Origin: JAAFHB01 sp038236995
GTDB taxonomy: Bacteria > Bacteroidota > Bacteroidia > Bacteroidales > Prolixibacteraceae
Assembly: GCA_038236995.1 (NCBI GenBank)
Contig: JBBRZE010000003.1
Coordinates: 1 to 64,000 of the forward strand
Direction: 5' to 3'
DNA length: 64,000 nucleotides
Below are positions 26,810 through 36,401 of this stretch, piece by piece. The notes beneath the pieces are model-generated. The model was not told where the DNA came from and searched no databases. It saw nothing but the letters and a program-made list of their open reading frames with translations. Within the stretch, counting starts at the first letter, position 1. Every line of letters begins with the position of its first letter. Position numbers and translations under genes: made by a program.

Positions 26810-28750
26810 ATGAATTTAAGAAAATCGAAACTTTGCATTCTGTTTCTTTTGATTGCGTCCTTTTGTGATGCCCAAAATCTTCAACTAAGTTCACCTGATA
26901 AAAAAATCAGCGTTTCCATTAAAAACGGAGATGAACTCAGTTATTCAGTAATGTTTAACGGCAAACCCGTGATTCTGGAATCGGCTATGGGGTTCGAATT
27001 TAAAACAGAACCAGCTATGGATAAAGGATTCGCGGTGATTGGCCAACAGGAGAGAACCATCAATGAAACATGGGAACCTGTCGTGAGATCCAAACATGCA
27101 GAGGTGGTCAATAACTGTAATGAACTGCAAATCATCCTCAAAGAGAAAACGGGTCTGATGCGCCAGATGGAGCTCACATGCCGCGCATTTAACGACGGAG
27201 TTGCTTTTCGTACTAAACTCTATCGGAGTGAGATGAATGGTCATCGTCAGATTACAAAAGAGCTCACTACTTTTACAATCCCGGGCAATCCCAAAGCATG
27301 GGTAGTTGAATACGGAAAATATTCAACTTCGAATGAATCAGAGTTTTTTGAACGTCCGTTAAGTTATGTTTCTGATACAACAATTGCCGGAATGCCATTC
27401 CTGATGGATTATGGCGACAAATGCTGGGTAGCTATTACAGAAGCGGATATTGACAATTACCCTGCCTTTTACATCGGTACAAAAGGCAAACAGAATGTCC
27501 TCACAACCAAACTCGTTCCACTTCCAGGCGAAGAGGAAGCAGGGGTGAAAGCCCGATTCGACGACGAAGTTTATACTCCCTGGAGAGTAGTAATGATTGG
27601 GGATACTCCCGGAAAACTTATCGAATCAGAGATTGTCCAGAACTTAAATGCGCCTTGTGCGATAGCCGATCCGTCGTGGATCAAACCAGGAATGAGCGCA
27701 TGGGACCATTGGTGGAGTGGCGAAGTAAAAATGGAGATGCCTGTCATTAAGCAGTACATCGATCTTGCTTCGCATATGGGATGGCCATATATGCTTGTCG
27801 ACTGGCAATGGTACGGAAAGTTCAATACCCCAGAAGCAGATATCACCAAATGGGCACCTCAGATTGATATGCCCGAAATTATCAGCTATGCGAAATCAAA
27901 AAACGTAAAAATTATTGTATGGCTTTACAACAGTGATGTCAACCGCAATTCGGCTTACAAAAAAGCGTTCCCTTTGTACCAAAAATGGGGCGTTGCCGGT
28001 ATAAAGATCGATTTTATGGACCGCGATGACCAGGATATGGTGAACTGGTACCACGATATCATCAAATGTGCTGCAGATAACCGGTTAATGGTCGATTTTC
28101 ACGGGGCGTACAAACCCGATGGTATCATCCGCACTTACCCAAATATGATTACACGCGAAGGGGTAATGGGAAATGAATACTATAAATTTTCGGAGAAGAT
28201 GAGCCCCGAACATAATGTGAAACTGGCCTTTACGCGCATGCTTGCCGGACAGATGGACTATACACCCGGTGCTTTTTTGAATGTGACAAAAGAACAATAT
28301 AAGAATCAAACACCTGCTGTAGTCTGGAATACACGTGCCGCAGAACTTTCTAAGTTTGTTATTTACGAAAGTCCGCTTACCGTAGTGTGCGATCATCCTG
28401 ATAATATTCTGAATCAACCCGGTGCCAATTTTTTGAAAATAGTTCCGACAACTTGGGACGACATTCACTTTATTGATGGATACCCGGGTGAATATGTGGC
28501 AATTGCAAAAAAAACTGGTTCTGATTGGTTTGTTGGTGTAATGAATAATAGCAAAGAGAAAGAGATCACGATCAAATTAGATTTTATTTCAACAGGAGAA
28601 CATACGATCGAGATTTGGGCTGATGCAAAAGACGCCAATAAATCGCCTAAAAATCTGAAGATCTCTTCGCAAAAAGTAAAATCGGGAGATCCTGTAAAAA
28701 TTAAAATGGCCAATAATGGTGGATGGGTTGCCAGAATAACAACACTATAA
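26810..28750 (+). CDS. Glycoside hydrolase family 97, probably retaining (alpha-galactosidase-type) branch
   Basis: A 646-residue exported enzyme: signal peptide (residues 1-21, ending FCDAQ), N-terminal beta-sandwich GH97_N (about 25-285), catalytic barrel (about 300-560) beginning PSWIKPGMSAWDHWW, and a C-terminal beta-sandwich. In the barrel GIKIDFMDRDDQDMV places Asp401 where the nucleophile of retaining GH97 alpha-galactosidases lies; inverting SusB-type alpha-glucosidases lack it. TREGVMGNEY probably carries the acid/base Glu. GH97 is a Bacteroidota signature and calcium-dependent. There is no SusCD pair here, so it stands outside a classic polysaccharide locus. The subgroup is from recalled motifs. 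Confidence 0.92.
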   Translation: MNLRKSKLCILFLLIASFCDAQNLQLSSPDKKISVSIKNGDELSYSVMFNGKPVILESAMGFEFKTEPAMDKGFAVIGQQERTINETWEPVVRSKHAEVVNNCNELQIILKEKTGLMRQMELTCRAFNDGVAFRTKLYRSEMNGHRQITKELTTFTIPGNPKAWVVEYGKYSTSNESEFFERPLSYVSDTTIAGMPFLMDYGDKCWVAITEADIDNYPAFYIGTKGKQNVLTTKLVPLPGEEEAGVKARFDDEVYTPWRVVMIGDTPGKLIESEIVQNLNAPCAIADPSWIKPGMSAWDHWWSGEVKMEMPVIKQYIDLASHMGWPYMLVDWQWYGKFNTPEADITKWAPQIDMPEIISYAKSKNVKIIVWLYNSDVNRNSAYKKAFPLYQKWGVAGIKIDFMDRDDQDMVNWYHDIIKCAADNRLMVDFHGAYKPDGIIRTYPNMITREGVMGNEYYKFSEKMSPEHNVKLAFTRMLAGQMDYTPGAFLNVTKEQYKNQTPAVVWNTRAAELSKFVIYESPLTVVCDHPDNILNQPGANFLKIVPTTWDDIHFIDGYPGEYVAIAKKTGSDWFVGVMNNSKEKEITIKLDFISTGEHTIEIWADAKDANKSPKNLKISSQKVKSGDPVKIKMANNGGWVARITTL

Positions 28751-28773
28751 ATAAATGCGTTATTAATGCGGCG

Positions 28774-28808
28774 AGCGACTTGCAACTAGCAGCTATTTGC
28801 AAGTCGCT
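28774..28808. repeat. AGCGACTTGCAA palindrome after the GH97 gene
   Basis: AGCGACTTGCAA and TTGCAAGTCGCT form a perfect 12-bp stem with an 11-base loop. No T-run follows. It may act as a terminator-like or REP-like element. Confidence 0.5.
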
Positions 28809-28867
28809 AGTGGCCATTCGCCAATTTACAACATGAAACATTGCAGCATAATTAAAAAGTATTCTGA

Positions 28868-30130
28868 ATGACATTTGCGCGTAACAAGCAGTTCCGAAAA
28901 TTTTGTGCCTATGGTTTTCTGAAAAATCTCCTCTTTTTTGAGCCTTTTCTGATCCTGTTTCTTCGTGATGCAGGACTGAGCTATACACAAATCGGATTAC
29001 TGGTTAGTTTTCAACTAATTACGCAGAATATTCTGGAGATTCCTGCCGGAATTCTGGCAGATTCGATGGGTCGGCGGCGTACCTTGATGGCATCATTTGC
29101 TTTTTATATCACGGCCTTCATTTTTTTCTTTTTTAGCTATGGCCTTTTAGGTTTTATAATAGCAATGTTTTTGTTTGCATTGGGTGAAGCGCTTCGCACA
29201 GGCACGCATAAGGCAATGATCTTCGATTACCTGAAAATGAATGGATGGCATTCCGAAAAGGTGGCCTATTATGGTATTACAAGAGCGTGGTCGCAAAGAG
29301 GCTCAGCCCTTTCAGCATTGCTGGCAGGTTTTTTTGTAATTGTGACACGCGATTACAGGATGATTTTTATCATTTCAGCAATTCCATATATTGCTGATTT
29401 AATACTTGTTGCAAGTTATCCGTCAGTACTCGACGGATCGAAAACAGGTTTTCACCTGGCAGAAATTAAAGCTAATTATTACCGGAATCTCAAAGAATTT
29501 TTCTATTCTTTCAAAAAACCTGGGTTGCTTAAAACGACGATCAATAACGCAATTTTTTCAGGATATTACAAAGCAGTCAAGGATTTTCTGCAACCAATCC
29601 TAGCGGCTCTGGCGCTAAGCTTACCCGTTATGATCGGTTATTCGGATGAGCAACGCAGTGCATTGGTAGTCGGAATCGTCTATTTTTTCATCTATCAGGC
29701 AACCAGTTATGCCTCACGAAAATCGTCCGCCTTTTCGAAGAAAACAGTGAATCTCCAACAAGCCCTTTCCATTTCACTTTGGACCGGACTATTGGCAGGA
29801 ATCATCAGCGGAATCACCTATTTCGCTGGTTATCCCGCGATAGCCGTCGCATTCTATATAATCATCTATCTGATTGAAAACCTGCGAAAACCCATCGCAA
29901 TCAGCGAAACAGCCAATCAGCTTGATACTGATATTCTGGCAACTGTACTCTCAACCGCCTCTCAGTTTGAAACGCTTTTTGCAGCTCTTCTTTCAGCGAT
30001 GTTGGGTATCTTTGCAGACCTTTTCGGACTGGGAATTGCCATCGCATCAGTATCTGTATTCGTGTTGATCACAGCTCCCCTTTTTATCGTTCGCAGTCCT
30101 GCTCAGAATCAACCATTAAGTAAATTCTAA
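28868..30130 (+). CDS. MFS transporter
   Basis: A 420-residue membrane protein with about twelve hydrophobic helices in two halves. The loop between helices 2 and 3 holds the MFS motif as GILADSMGRRRTLM (residues about 61-74). ALGEALRTGTHKAMIFDYL is a helix seen in a Bacteroidota/Firmicutes MFS subgroup with no assigned substrate. A Crp/Fnr regulator gene follows 34 bp downstream and may be co-transcribed. Substrate unknown. Confidence 0.9.
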   Translation: MTFARNKQFRKFCAYGFLKNLLFFEPFLILFLRDAGLSYTQIGLLVSFQLITQNILEIPAGILADSMGRRRTLMASFAFYITAFIFFFFSYGLLGFIIAMFLFALGEALRTGTHKAMIFDYLKMNGWHSEKVAYYGITRAWSQRGSALSALLAGFFVIVTRDYRMIFIISAIPYIADLILVASYPSVLDGSKTGFHLAEIKANYYRNLKEFFYSFKKPGLLKTTINNAIFSGYYKAVKDFLQPILAALALSLPVMIGYSDEQRSALVVGIVYFFIYQATSYASRKSSAFSKKTVNLQQALSISLWTGLLAGIISGITYFAGYPAIAVAFYIIIYLIENLRKPIAISETANQLDTDILATVLSTASQFETLFAALLSAMLGIFADLFGLGIAIASVSVFVLITAPLFIVRSPAQNQPLSKF

Positions 30131-30164
30131 GATACATTAAAAACGCTGAAAAATATTAAAATAC

Positions 30165-30827
30165 ATGAACTTACCTGGTTTTGATCCCGAAATTCTTGAG
30201 AAACGTTTCCCCTACTTCGAACCAGCCCTGCGTCAGGCAATTGGTCTTGAAGGTATAATTACAGAACTTGAGGAAGGCGACGAAATGATACGCGAAGGAC
30301 AATACATAAAATCATTTCCTTTGCTGCTCGAAGGTGTTGTTCGTGTATGCCGGATGGATGAGGATGGAAGGGAGTTATTGCTATACTACCTCAATCCCGG
30401 CGAGGTATGCGCAATGGCATTGACCTGCTGCATGGGTCATACGAAAAGCAATATCAGGGCAGTAGCAGAAAGCAAAATCATGCAGGTGCAGATTCCGATT
30501 CCTTGCCTTGACCGGTGGATTGTGCAATTTCAAAGTTGGAAAGAGTTCATTATGTATGCCTACAGAAAAAGGTTCGACGAGCTGCTGGAGACTATTGACA
30601 GTATTGCGTTCAATAACATGGACGATCGCTTGATAAAATTTTTCTTCGATCGCTACAACACAACTGGTTCAACAATTTATAGTGGAACACACCATGAGAT
30701 CGCAATGTTATTAAATACTTCGCGAGAGGTAGTATCCAGATTGCTGAAAAAACTGGAACATGACGGGCAAATCATCCTATCAAGGAATAAAATCGATTTC
30801 GAATCGCTGGTTTCCATCAAAAGATAG
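30165..30827 (+). CDS. Crp/Fnr-family transcriptional regulator
   Basis: A 220-residue regulator. The N-terminal cyclic-nucleotide-binding-like beta-roll (about residues 20-130; LEEGDEMIREGQYIKSFPLL, LLYYLNPGEVCAMALTCCMG) is joined by a dimerisation helix to a winged helix-turn-helix (about 150-215) with THHEIAMLLNTSREVVSRLL as recognition element. The CNMP pocket lacks an obvious phosphate-binding Arg-Ser pair, so cAMP binding is doubtful. No N-terminal Fnr cysteines are present; CTCC-like cysteines at about 86-88 could be redox active, which is speculation. Confidence 0.92.
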   Translation: MNLPGFDPEILEKRFPYFEPALRQAIGLEGIITELEEGDEMIREGQYIKSFPLLLEGVVRVCRMDEDGRELLLYYLNPGEVCAMALTCCMGHTKSNIRAVAESKIMQVQIPIPCLDRWIVQFQSWKEFIMYAYRKRFDELLETIDSIAFNNMDDRLIKFFFDRYNTTGSTIYSGTHHEIAMLLNTSREVVSRLLKKLEHDGQIILSRNKIDFESLVSIKR

Positions 30828-31027
30828 CTTAATCATTCTAAATATTTAGTCACCTATTTTGATTTTTCTAATTTTTATTTAAATTTGGTAAGAAATTCCT
30901 GAGAACCAAAAAATTAATAACCATAAACATTCCCAGATACTTCAAATACTAACAACTAATTTTTCCAGGATAGTATCTTTTTTTGTTGAGTTACCGCTAA
31001 TTTCAATAATAAACTTAAATAGTTAAT

Positions 31028-32614
31028 ATGGAAAAGCCTATCAAAAAAGATGGATCAACCTCCCCCCCTAAAAACAATGAGCAAGCTGCATCCGGGTTTA
31101 TGCCATTTAGTCGGAGGAGCTTTGTCGGAACAATTTCTTCAGCAGCAGTTGCGATTACAATTGTACCTCGTCATGTTCTGGGAGGAAATGGATATTTTGC
31201 CCCGAGCGATAAAACCACCCTCGCGTACATTGGAGTAGGTACACAAGGACTCAGAGAATTACTTCCGCTCCTGGATATTCCCGAACTACAAATTATTGCC
31301 GTCTGTGATCCTCAAAAAGCAGCGACCGGTTATCTCGATTGGGGAAAAAATGGACTTCGGGATGAAATCCGGGAGAAACTTAAAAATCCCGGATGGAAAT
31401 CAGGTGGAGATAATACAATCCCGGGAGGACGCGATAATGGAAAGGCAATTATAGATGAATACTATCAAAAATTTCGTCCTGAACAGAAGCTCAACGGATG
31501 TAATGCCTATGCTGATTTCAGGGAACTTTTCGAAAAAGAGAAAGACTTGGATGCTGTCAAAGTGATGACTCCTGACCACCTTCATGGACTGATTGCTTCG
31601 GCTGCGATCAAAAAAGGGAAACATGTTTCCATTCACAAACCATTATCAAACAGGCTACACGAAGGGAAAAAAGTAATTGACCTTGCACGAAATAATCCAA
31701 AAGTTACGACCCACCTGATTCCATGGGATTACAATGGTTCAATGGAATTGGTGATGAAATGGATCAATGAAGGGAAAATAGGGACACTCAAAGAGGTTCA
31801 CAATTGGTCGAACCGTCCGGTCTGGCCGCAATACCCAACTTTACCTACCGATACCCCACCTGTACCTAAAGATTTCAATTGGGATTTATGGTTAGGTCCT
31901 GAAAATTACCGACCTTACCATCCCAACTACACAAATATGGTTTTCAGGGGATGGTACGATTTCGGCGGAGGATCGATGGCTGACATGGGGCACTATAGCC
32001 TTTGGACCGTATTTAAAGCGCTCGAACTTGAATCACCTACCATCATTGAGCCAAATTTCAGCCACGTTTGTGGTTTGCGTGACGCTACCGCATTCCAGAT
32101 AAAAAATGATTTCTCCTTCCCAATGGCTTCCTCAGTGCGGTTCAAATATCCGGCAAAAGGGTCGCGGCCGGCCATTGATTTAATCTGGTCTGATGGTGGT
32201 ATACGTCCTCCGGTTCCAGCCGAATTATTCGAAGATAATAAGCAATTAGAAGCTGAGGGGATGTTGTTTGTCGGCGATAAAGGGAAAATTCTCGCCGGAT
32301 TTCATGTCGATAACCCCGTTTTGATTCCTGAAAAACGAATGAAAGGAATCGAAATCGCACCAATCATCGCGAAACACGACAAACCAACAGGTTTTCAACT
32401 CTTTCTGGATGCCTGTCGTAACGGGAAACAATGTCCGGGCAGTTTCACGGAAGCGTTTCCAATCACCGAAGCTGTAAATCTCTATGCCGTTGCACTCAGG
32501 GCAGGACGTTTGCTGAAATATGATGGATCAAATATGAAAATTACTAATGTGCCGGATGCCAATAAATACTTGTCGCGTGAATACCGGGCAGGTTGGAATC
32601 CGAATTCTATTTGA
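31028..32614 (+). CDS. Gfo/Idh/MocA-family oxidoreductase, Tat-exported
   Basis: A 528-residue NAD(P)-dependent oxidoreductase of a periplasmic group common in Bacteroidota. A twin-arginine signal (SRRSFVGT, residues 28-35, then a hydrophobic stretch) precedes the Rossmann domain with GVGTQG (69-74). The catalytic EKP motif of the family is HKP here (VSIHKPLSN). The C-terminal half carries GWYDFGGGSMADMGHYS, typical of this subgroup. It is followed 25 bp later by a xylose-isomerase-like protein with its own Tat signal, so they probably act together on a sugar derivative outside the cytoplasm. Substrate unknown. Confidence 0.92.
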   Translation: MEKPIKKDGSTSPPKNNEQAASGFMPFSRRSFVGTISSAAVAITIVPRHVLGGNGYFAPSDKTTLAYIGVGTQGLRELLPLLDIPELQIIAVCDPQKAATGYLDWGKNGLRDEIREKLKNPGWKSGGDNTIPGGRDNGKAIIDEYYQKFRPEQKLNGCNAYADFRELFEKEKDLDAVKVMTPDHLHGLIASAAIKKGKHVSIHKPLSNRLHEGKKVIDLARNNPKVTTHLIPWDYNGSMELVMKWINEGKIGTLKEVHNWSNRPVWPQYPTLPTDTPPVPKDFNWDLWLGPENYRPYHPNYTNMVFRGWYDFGGGSMADMGHYSLWTVFKALELESPTIIEPNFSHVCGLRDATAFQIKNDFSFPMASSVRFKYPAKGSRPAIDLIWSDGGIRPPVPAELFEDNKQLEAEGMLFVGDKGKILAGFHVDNPVLIPEKRMKGIEIAPIIAKHDKPTGFQLFLDACRNGKQCPGSFTEAFPITEAVNLYAVALRAGRLLKYDGSNMKITNVPDANKYLSREYRAGWNPNSI

Positions 32615-32639
32615 GAAAACCACACTTAAAAAGAATAAT

Positions 32640-33509
32640 ATGAACTCATTAAACAGAAGGCAATTTATCGGAAAAAGTATGCTCGGATTGGGTTCTGCAG
32701 CCCTTTTATCACATCTTCCATTGACTATCCGCGCGGACATAGTAAGTTCACATCCCAGACATCCGGTCGGATTTCAGGTTTATACGATTCGGGAAATGTT
32801 GGTTAAAGATTTTCCAGGGACATTGAAAATGATGGCAAAATTAGGTTATCAAGGGGTTGAAATGTGCTCACCTCCAGGATATATCACATCCGGATTTGAA
32901 CCACTGGTAAAAATGAAACCCGAGGTAATGCGAAAGATTATTACTGATGCAGGACTCACATGCGAAAGTTCGCATTTCACGTTCGGGGAATTAAAGGACA
33001 ATCTTGGAGAGCGGATTGAGTATTCGAAAAAGCTGGGACTGAAACAAATGATCTGCTCGAGTTTCTGGCTTCCCAAAGAGGCCACAATGACTGACTGGCT
33101 AAAAGCATGTGACCAGTTGAATGAAATAGGTTCAAAAACAAAGAAAGCCGGAATACAGTTAGGATTCCACAATCATCATATGGAATTCGAAAAGATCAAT
33201 GGGGAATTAATTTACGATGCACTGCTAAAACAATTTGATCCGGAATTGATTAAGATGCAATTTCAGGTTGCGGTAATCAGCATCGGCTACAAGGCTTCCG
33301 ACTATTTTTTAAAGTATCAGGGAAGGTTTATCTCTGCCCACCTGGCTGATTGGTCCTCCGCAGAAAACAAACAAGTTCCTGTTGGTAAAGGAATTGTAGA
33401 TTGGGGAGAATTTTTCAATGCAGCCGAAATAGGTGGCGTAAAGAATTTCTTTGTAGAGATGGATATGGATAAATTCCAGGAGAGCGTTGAAAATATTCAC
33501 GCTATGTAG
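32640..33509 (+). CDS. Sugar phosphate isomerase/epimerase-like TIM-barrel protein, Tat-exported
   Basis: A 289-residue protein. I start it at the ATG at 32640 because that gives a twin-arginine signal (LNRRQFIGKSMLGLGSAALL); the frame is open upstream to 32547 but overlaps the preceding gene. The rest is an AP-endonuclease-2/xylose-isomerase-like barrel: HPVGFQVYTIREM, GYQGVEMCSPPGY, CESSHFTFGEL, IQLGFHNHHMEFE, ISAHLADWS, VEMDMDKFQESVE. Probable metal ligands are the His and Glu residues in GFHNHHMEFE and the Asp/His of SAHLADW. Neighbour and signal suggest it works with the Gfo/Idh protein upstream. Confidence 0.9.
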   Translation: MNSLNRRQFIGKSMLGLGSAALLSHLPLTIRADIVSSHPRHPVGFQVYTIREMLVKDFPGTLKMMAKLGYQGVEMCSPPGYITSGFEPLVKMKPEVMRKIITDAGLTCESSHFTFGELKDNLGERIEYSKKLGLKQMICSSFWLPKEATMTDWLKACDQLNEIGSKTKKAGIQLGFHNHHMEFEKINGELIYDALLKQFDPELIKMQFQVAVISIGYKASDYFLKYQGRFISAHLADWSSAENKQVPVGKGIVDWGEFFNAAEIGGVKNFFVEMDMDKFQESVENIHAM

Positions 33510-33530
33510 TAGAAAAAACTTAAATAAAAC

Positions 33531-33575
33531 AAAAAAAGCCGGTTATGTGACTAAAGTTACTGACCGGCTTTTTTT
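33531..33575 (+). terminator. Rho-independent terminator
   Basis: AAAAGCCGGT and ACCGGCTTTT arms around a 19-base loop, with a T-run. It ends the Gfo/Idh-isomerase operon. Confidence 0.85.
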
Positions 33576-33609
33576 GTTTCAGTTTATTTGTATCGTAAAA
33601 TTAAATATC

Positions 33610-33831
33610 ATGAAAGAAAAACTTATAAAATATCGTTTCAAAATACTGTTTGTGATCCTGGGTGGAATCGGAGGATTTCTTTACTGGAGATTCGTAGGCT
33701 GCACAACCGGCACATGCCCGATTACTTCGAATTGGTATGCAAGTGTTCCCTATGGGATGTTGTTTGGATGGTTGATCAGTGATTTAGTTAAACCAAATAA
33801 AAAAATTGAATTAAAAGATGAAAATCAATAA
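33610..33831 (+). CDS. DUF6132 family small membrane protein
   Basis: A 73-residue protein with two hydrophobic segments (about residues 10-27 and 43-60) around the conserved CTTGTCPITSNWY motif. I start it at the ATG at 33610; the open frame from 33487 would run through the preceding terminator. The cysteine motif plus the downstream thioredoxin lipoprotein, which overlaps by 14 bp, suggest a role in envelope thiol or sulfur chemistry, but the family is uncharacterised. Confidence 0.85.
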   Translation: MKEKLIKYRFKILFVILGGIGGFLYWRFVGCTTGTCPITSNWYASVPYGMLFGWLISDLVKPNKKIELKDENQ

Positions 33832-34240
33832 ATTAGCTTCAGCATTATTAATTCTTGCAGTATCAACAATTTATTCATGCGGTTCAGGTGTTAAAGGAAA
33901 TAACAGTGTCGCAAACGGAAACGAACTTAAAATAGTCAACGATATGGGAAGTTTTAACGAAATCATTAATAGTAGTACCCCGGTTTTGGTCGATTTTTAT
34001 GCCGATTGGTGCGCTCCTTGCAAAATGATGGCTCCAATCTTACACCAGGTGTCCAAAGATATGGAAGGGAAAGTAAAAGTGATCAAAGTCGATGTAGACA
34101 AAAATGAAGACGCAGCCCGTAAGTATCAGATCCGAAGCATTCCAACAATGATCCTTTTCAAGAATGGAAAAGCAGTCTGGCAGGGAGTTGGTGTAATGCA
34201 GGCTGACCAGATAAAAGCGATTATTCAAAAGAACAGTTAG
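33818..34240 (+). CDS. Thioredoxin-fold lipoprotein
   Basis: A 140-residue lipoprotein: signal peptide ending TIYSC (lipidated Cys21), a Ser/Asn-rich linker, and a thioredoxin domain with the classical active site DWCAPCK (C65, C68), the cis-Pro in RSIPTMILF, and the family Asp in VLVDFYADW. It should act as a membrane-tethered thiol-disulfide oxidoreductase facing the periplasm. The start overlaps DUF6132 by 14 bp, so the two are translationally linked. Confidence 0.92.
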   Translation: MKINKLASALLILAVSTIYSCGSGVKGNNSVANGNELKIVNDMGSFNEIINSSTPVLVDFYADWCAPCKMMAPILHQVSKDMEGKVKVIKVDVDKNEDAARKYQIRSIPTMILFKNGKAVWQGVGVMQADQIKAIIQKNS

Positions 34241-34406
34241 GAAAATTCATCATAAGATTTCAAGGAGAAATTGCTTTGGTAACCTTTAAACACCTTCATC
34301 TGGCTATTAACAACCGGTACGGCGCAAAAAGCTCACAATCAAACTGGAATTCGGTTAATTGTAGGCTGCAAGTCGTTTGTTGGACTAACTAACAGCCAGC
34401 TGCATC

Positions 34407-35738
34407 TTAAAGGACCATATCAAGCCTTAAAATATTCTGCGTGCCGGGAGTAATTTTGTAACGATCATCAAGGCGATAACCGATAATCCAAACAACCTGT
34501 TCGCCGTTGGCAAGAATCCATACATTCTCCTTTTCCGGCAGACTAAGCTTTGAGTCAATAAAGAAATCACTTATCTTTTTAAACCCACTCATTCCCAATG
34601 GCTTGAAATAATCGCCTTGCTGCCACTTTCTGATCAGCAACGGGAACTGAACATGGTCACGATCGATAAAGGCTACAAACCGGGATTCAGGAATCTTGAA
34701 TTTGTCCTTTTTTTCAGAAACCGAAATTTTTAGGTGAACAGGAAAAACAAGCTCCTTCATACCCTCTTCGAAGTAGAACTGCTTCCTGTTTTCGGGTTGA
34801 AGCGGTGACAAAATCAACGACTCCCGGTCACGAACTAACCGATGGCTTGGCGAGATAAACTGTTTTCCAGGAATGCCATCAAGTGCCGCTACAATATCTC
34901 CAACAACTACACTGTTAAACCCAAATGATTTCAGAAATTCGAAAAGGTAGGTTGGTAAGGGATCAAGCAATTTCAGTTCAGCAATTGAGATCAGATAATC
35001 GTTCCCTTTCCGTAGTGCAACACGTTCCCATGTCTGTTGAATCGCCCGATCACAGATTTTCGAAACATCTTCAAGATAGCTCATCGTTCTGATCAATCCT
35101 TCGCGAAATGACGGGTTAAGGGTCTCCATAACAGGCAATAAGGTATGCCTTATTTTATTTCTTTGGTAATCGAGACTTAGGTTTGACGAATCCTCGCGGA
35201 AATCGAGAAAGTTTTCGTGGCGGTACTTTTCAATTTCATCCCGTGAAGCAAACAGCAACGGCCGCACTATTTTGCCATTAGTGGGACGCATTCCGGTTAA
35301 TCCGGTTAAGCCTGTTCCTCGTGCAAGGTTAAGAAAGAAAGTCTCGAGCTGATCGTCGCGATGATGCGCCACTGCGATACAATCAAAATGGTGTGTTGAC
35401 CGGATAATTTCGAACCACTGGTAACGCAAATCACGGGCAGCCATCTCGATAGAAATTTTATTCTCCAGCGCATAATCAGCTGTTTCAAAAGATGTTTTAA
35501 AAAGAGGAGCATCGTATTTTCTTGCCAGATCACTCACGAGGCGTTCATCACCATCCGATTCAGCTCCACGTAACCGGAAATTGCAATGCGCGATGGCAAC
35601 CGAAAACCCGCCTTTATCAAGCAGATCGAGCAAAACTACCGAATCGACTCCACCGCTCACCCCAACAAGAACGGTGTCCGCCTGATTAAAAAGGTGGTTA
35701 TCATTAATATATTTGATAAATCGTTGGATCATTTCCAT
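34407..35738 (-). CDS. tilS: tRNA(Ile)-lysidine synthase
   Basis: A 443-residue PP-loop ATPase that converts C34 of the CAU-anticodon tRNA-Ile to lysidine so that it reads AUA. The ATP-binding motif is VGVSGGVDSVVLLDLL (residues about 23-38). AVAHHRDDQLETFFLNL and GTGLTGLTGM are TilS hallmarks. The C-terminal substrate-binding and TilS_C domains are present (FKKISDFFIDSKLSLPEKE, WIIGYRLDDRYKIT). Essential in most bacteria. Nothing unusual is visible. Confidence 0.96.
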   Translation of the reverse strand: MEMIQRFIKYINDNHLFNQADTVLVGVSGGVDSVVLLDLLDKGGFSVAIAHCNFRLRGAESDGDERLVSDLARKYDAPLFKTSFETADYALENKISIEMAARDLRYQWFEIIRSTHHFDCIAVAHHRDDQLETFFLNLARGTGLTGLTGMRPTNGKIVRPLLFASRDEIEKYRHENFLDFREDSSNLSLDYQRNKIRHTLLPVMETLNPSFREGLIRTMSYLEDVSKICDRAIQQTWERVALRKGNDYLISIAELKLLDPLPTYLFEFLKSFGFNSVVVGDIVAALDGIPGKQFISPSHRLVRDRESLILSPLQPENRKQFYFEEGMKELVFPVHLKISVSEKKDKFKIPESRFVAFIDRDHVQFPLLIRKWQQGDYFKPLGMSGFKKISDFFIDSKLSLPEKENVWILANGEQVVWIIGYRLDDRYKITPGTQNILRLDMVL

Positions 35739-35803
35739 CTATATTGGGTAAAGGACGTAGTTAAACTGATGTGCTGATAAGTTTTCTCTCAGTACTCCAC
35801 AAT

Positions 35804-36127
35804 TTATTTTGTGAGTTTCAAAATCTTTATCAAATTACTATTCAGCAATTCGATATCGTCGTTATCCAAAGCACCTAGCCTGCCAATTATCAAATCCTTA
35901 TCAATTGTAGCAAAATTATTGAGCCGAATCAATGATGCTATTTTTAGCCCGCTAACTTCTGATGGTTTAAGTGATAAATCAATTTCTGATTGCCATTTTA
36001 ACTGAGATGTTATAAAACATACAGTCACGTCATCCTCAGATTCAATTAAGATTAGGGCAGGCCTGTTTTTGTTCCCGGATAAATCAGTAAATGGGAAAGG
36101 AATCAGAACAATATCACCTTTTTTCAT
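35804..36127 (-). CDS. MazF/PemK-family endoribonuclease toxin
   Basis: A 107-residue toxin of the PemK/MazF fold: GDIVLIPFPFTDLSGNKNRP at residues 4-23, DVTVCFITSQL, and SGLKIASLIRLNNFATIDK. In this family the conserved Arg after SGNKN and the Thr/Ser of the second motif contribute to single-strand RNA cleavage. The gene starts inside the antitoxin gene (14-bp overlap), the usual toxin-second order. It lies between tilS and pepT. Confidence 0.9.
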   Translation of the reverse strand: MKKGDIVLIPFPFTDLSGNKNRPALILIESEDDVTVCFITSQLKWQSEIDLSLKPSEVSGLKIASLIRLNNFATIDKDLIIGRLGALDNDDIELLNSNLIKILKLTK

Positions 36128-36368
36128 TATACCTTTCCTTTAAATCATTTAAAGTATAAAGGTCATCCTCATCTTTGAGAAATTCAAAGGCTTTCGATTC
36201 GGAATTCAATTTTTGTATTCCTTCCTGAATTATTTTTTCATCGATTTTACTTAGCAAAAAATCTGCAAAATCATTTATCTCCTTGATTCTGGCATCAGGT
36301 AATTGCCTGATTTTATCTAAAGTATTATCAATTAAAACTTGCCTGTCCATAATAACTAATTTAGACAA
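36114..36368 (-). CDS. Antitoxin of the MazF/PemK pair
   Basis: An 84-residue protein with an N-terminal helical segment (VLIDNTLDKIRQLPDARIKE) followed by INDFADFLLSK, the pattern of DUF2281-like antitoxins, and an acidic C-terminal tail that would bind the toxin. Met7 (36350) is a plausible alternative start. It precedes and overlaps the toxin gene. The assignment rests mostly on position. Confidence 0.75.
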   Translation of the reverse strand: MSKLVIMDRQVLIDNTLDKIRQLPDARIKEINDFADFLLSKIDEKIIQEGIQKLNSESKAFEFLKDEDDLYTLNDLKERYNEKR

Positions 36369-36401
36369 ATTTACAAATTTTTAGTCAATTAGGGTGAACG
36401 C

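Noticed and set aside
32547..32639. N-terminal extension of the isomerase-like protein
   Set aside because: It overlaps the Gfo/Idh gene and would bury the twin-arginine signal that starts at 32640.
33487..33609. N-terminal extension of DUF6132
   Set aside because: The extension reads through the terminator at 33531-33575; the family begins at the later ATG.
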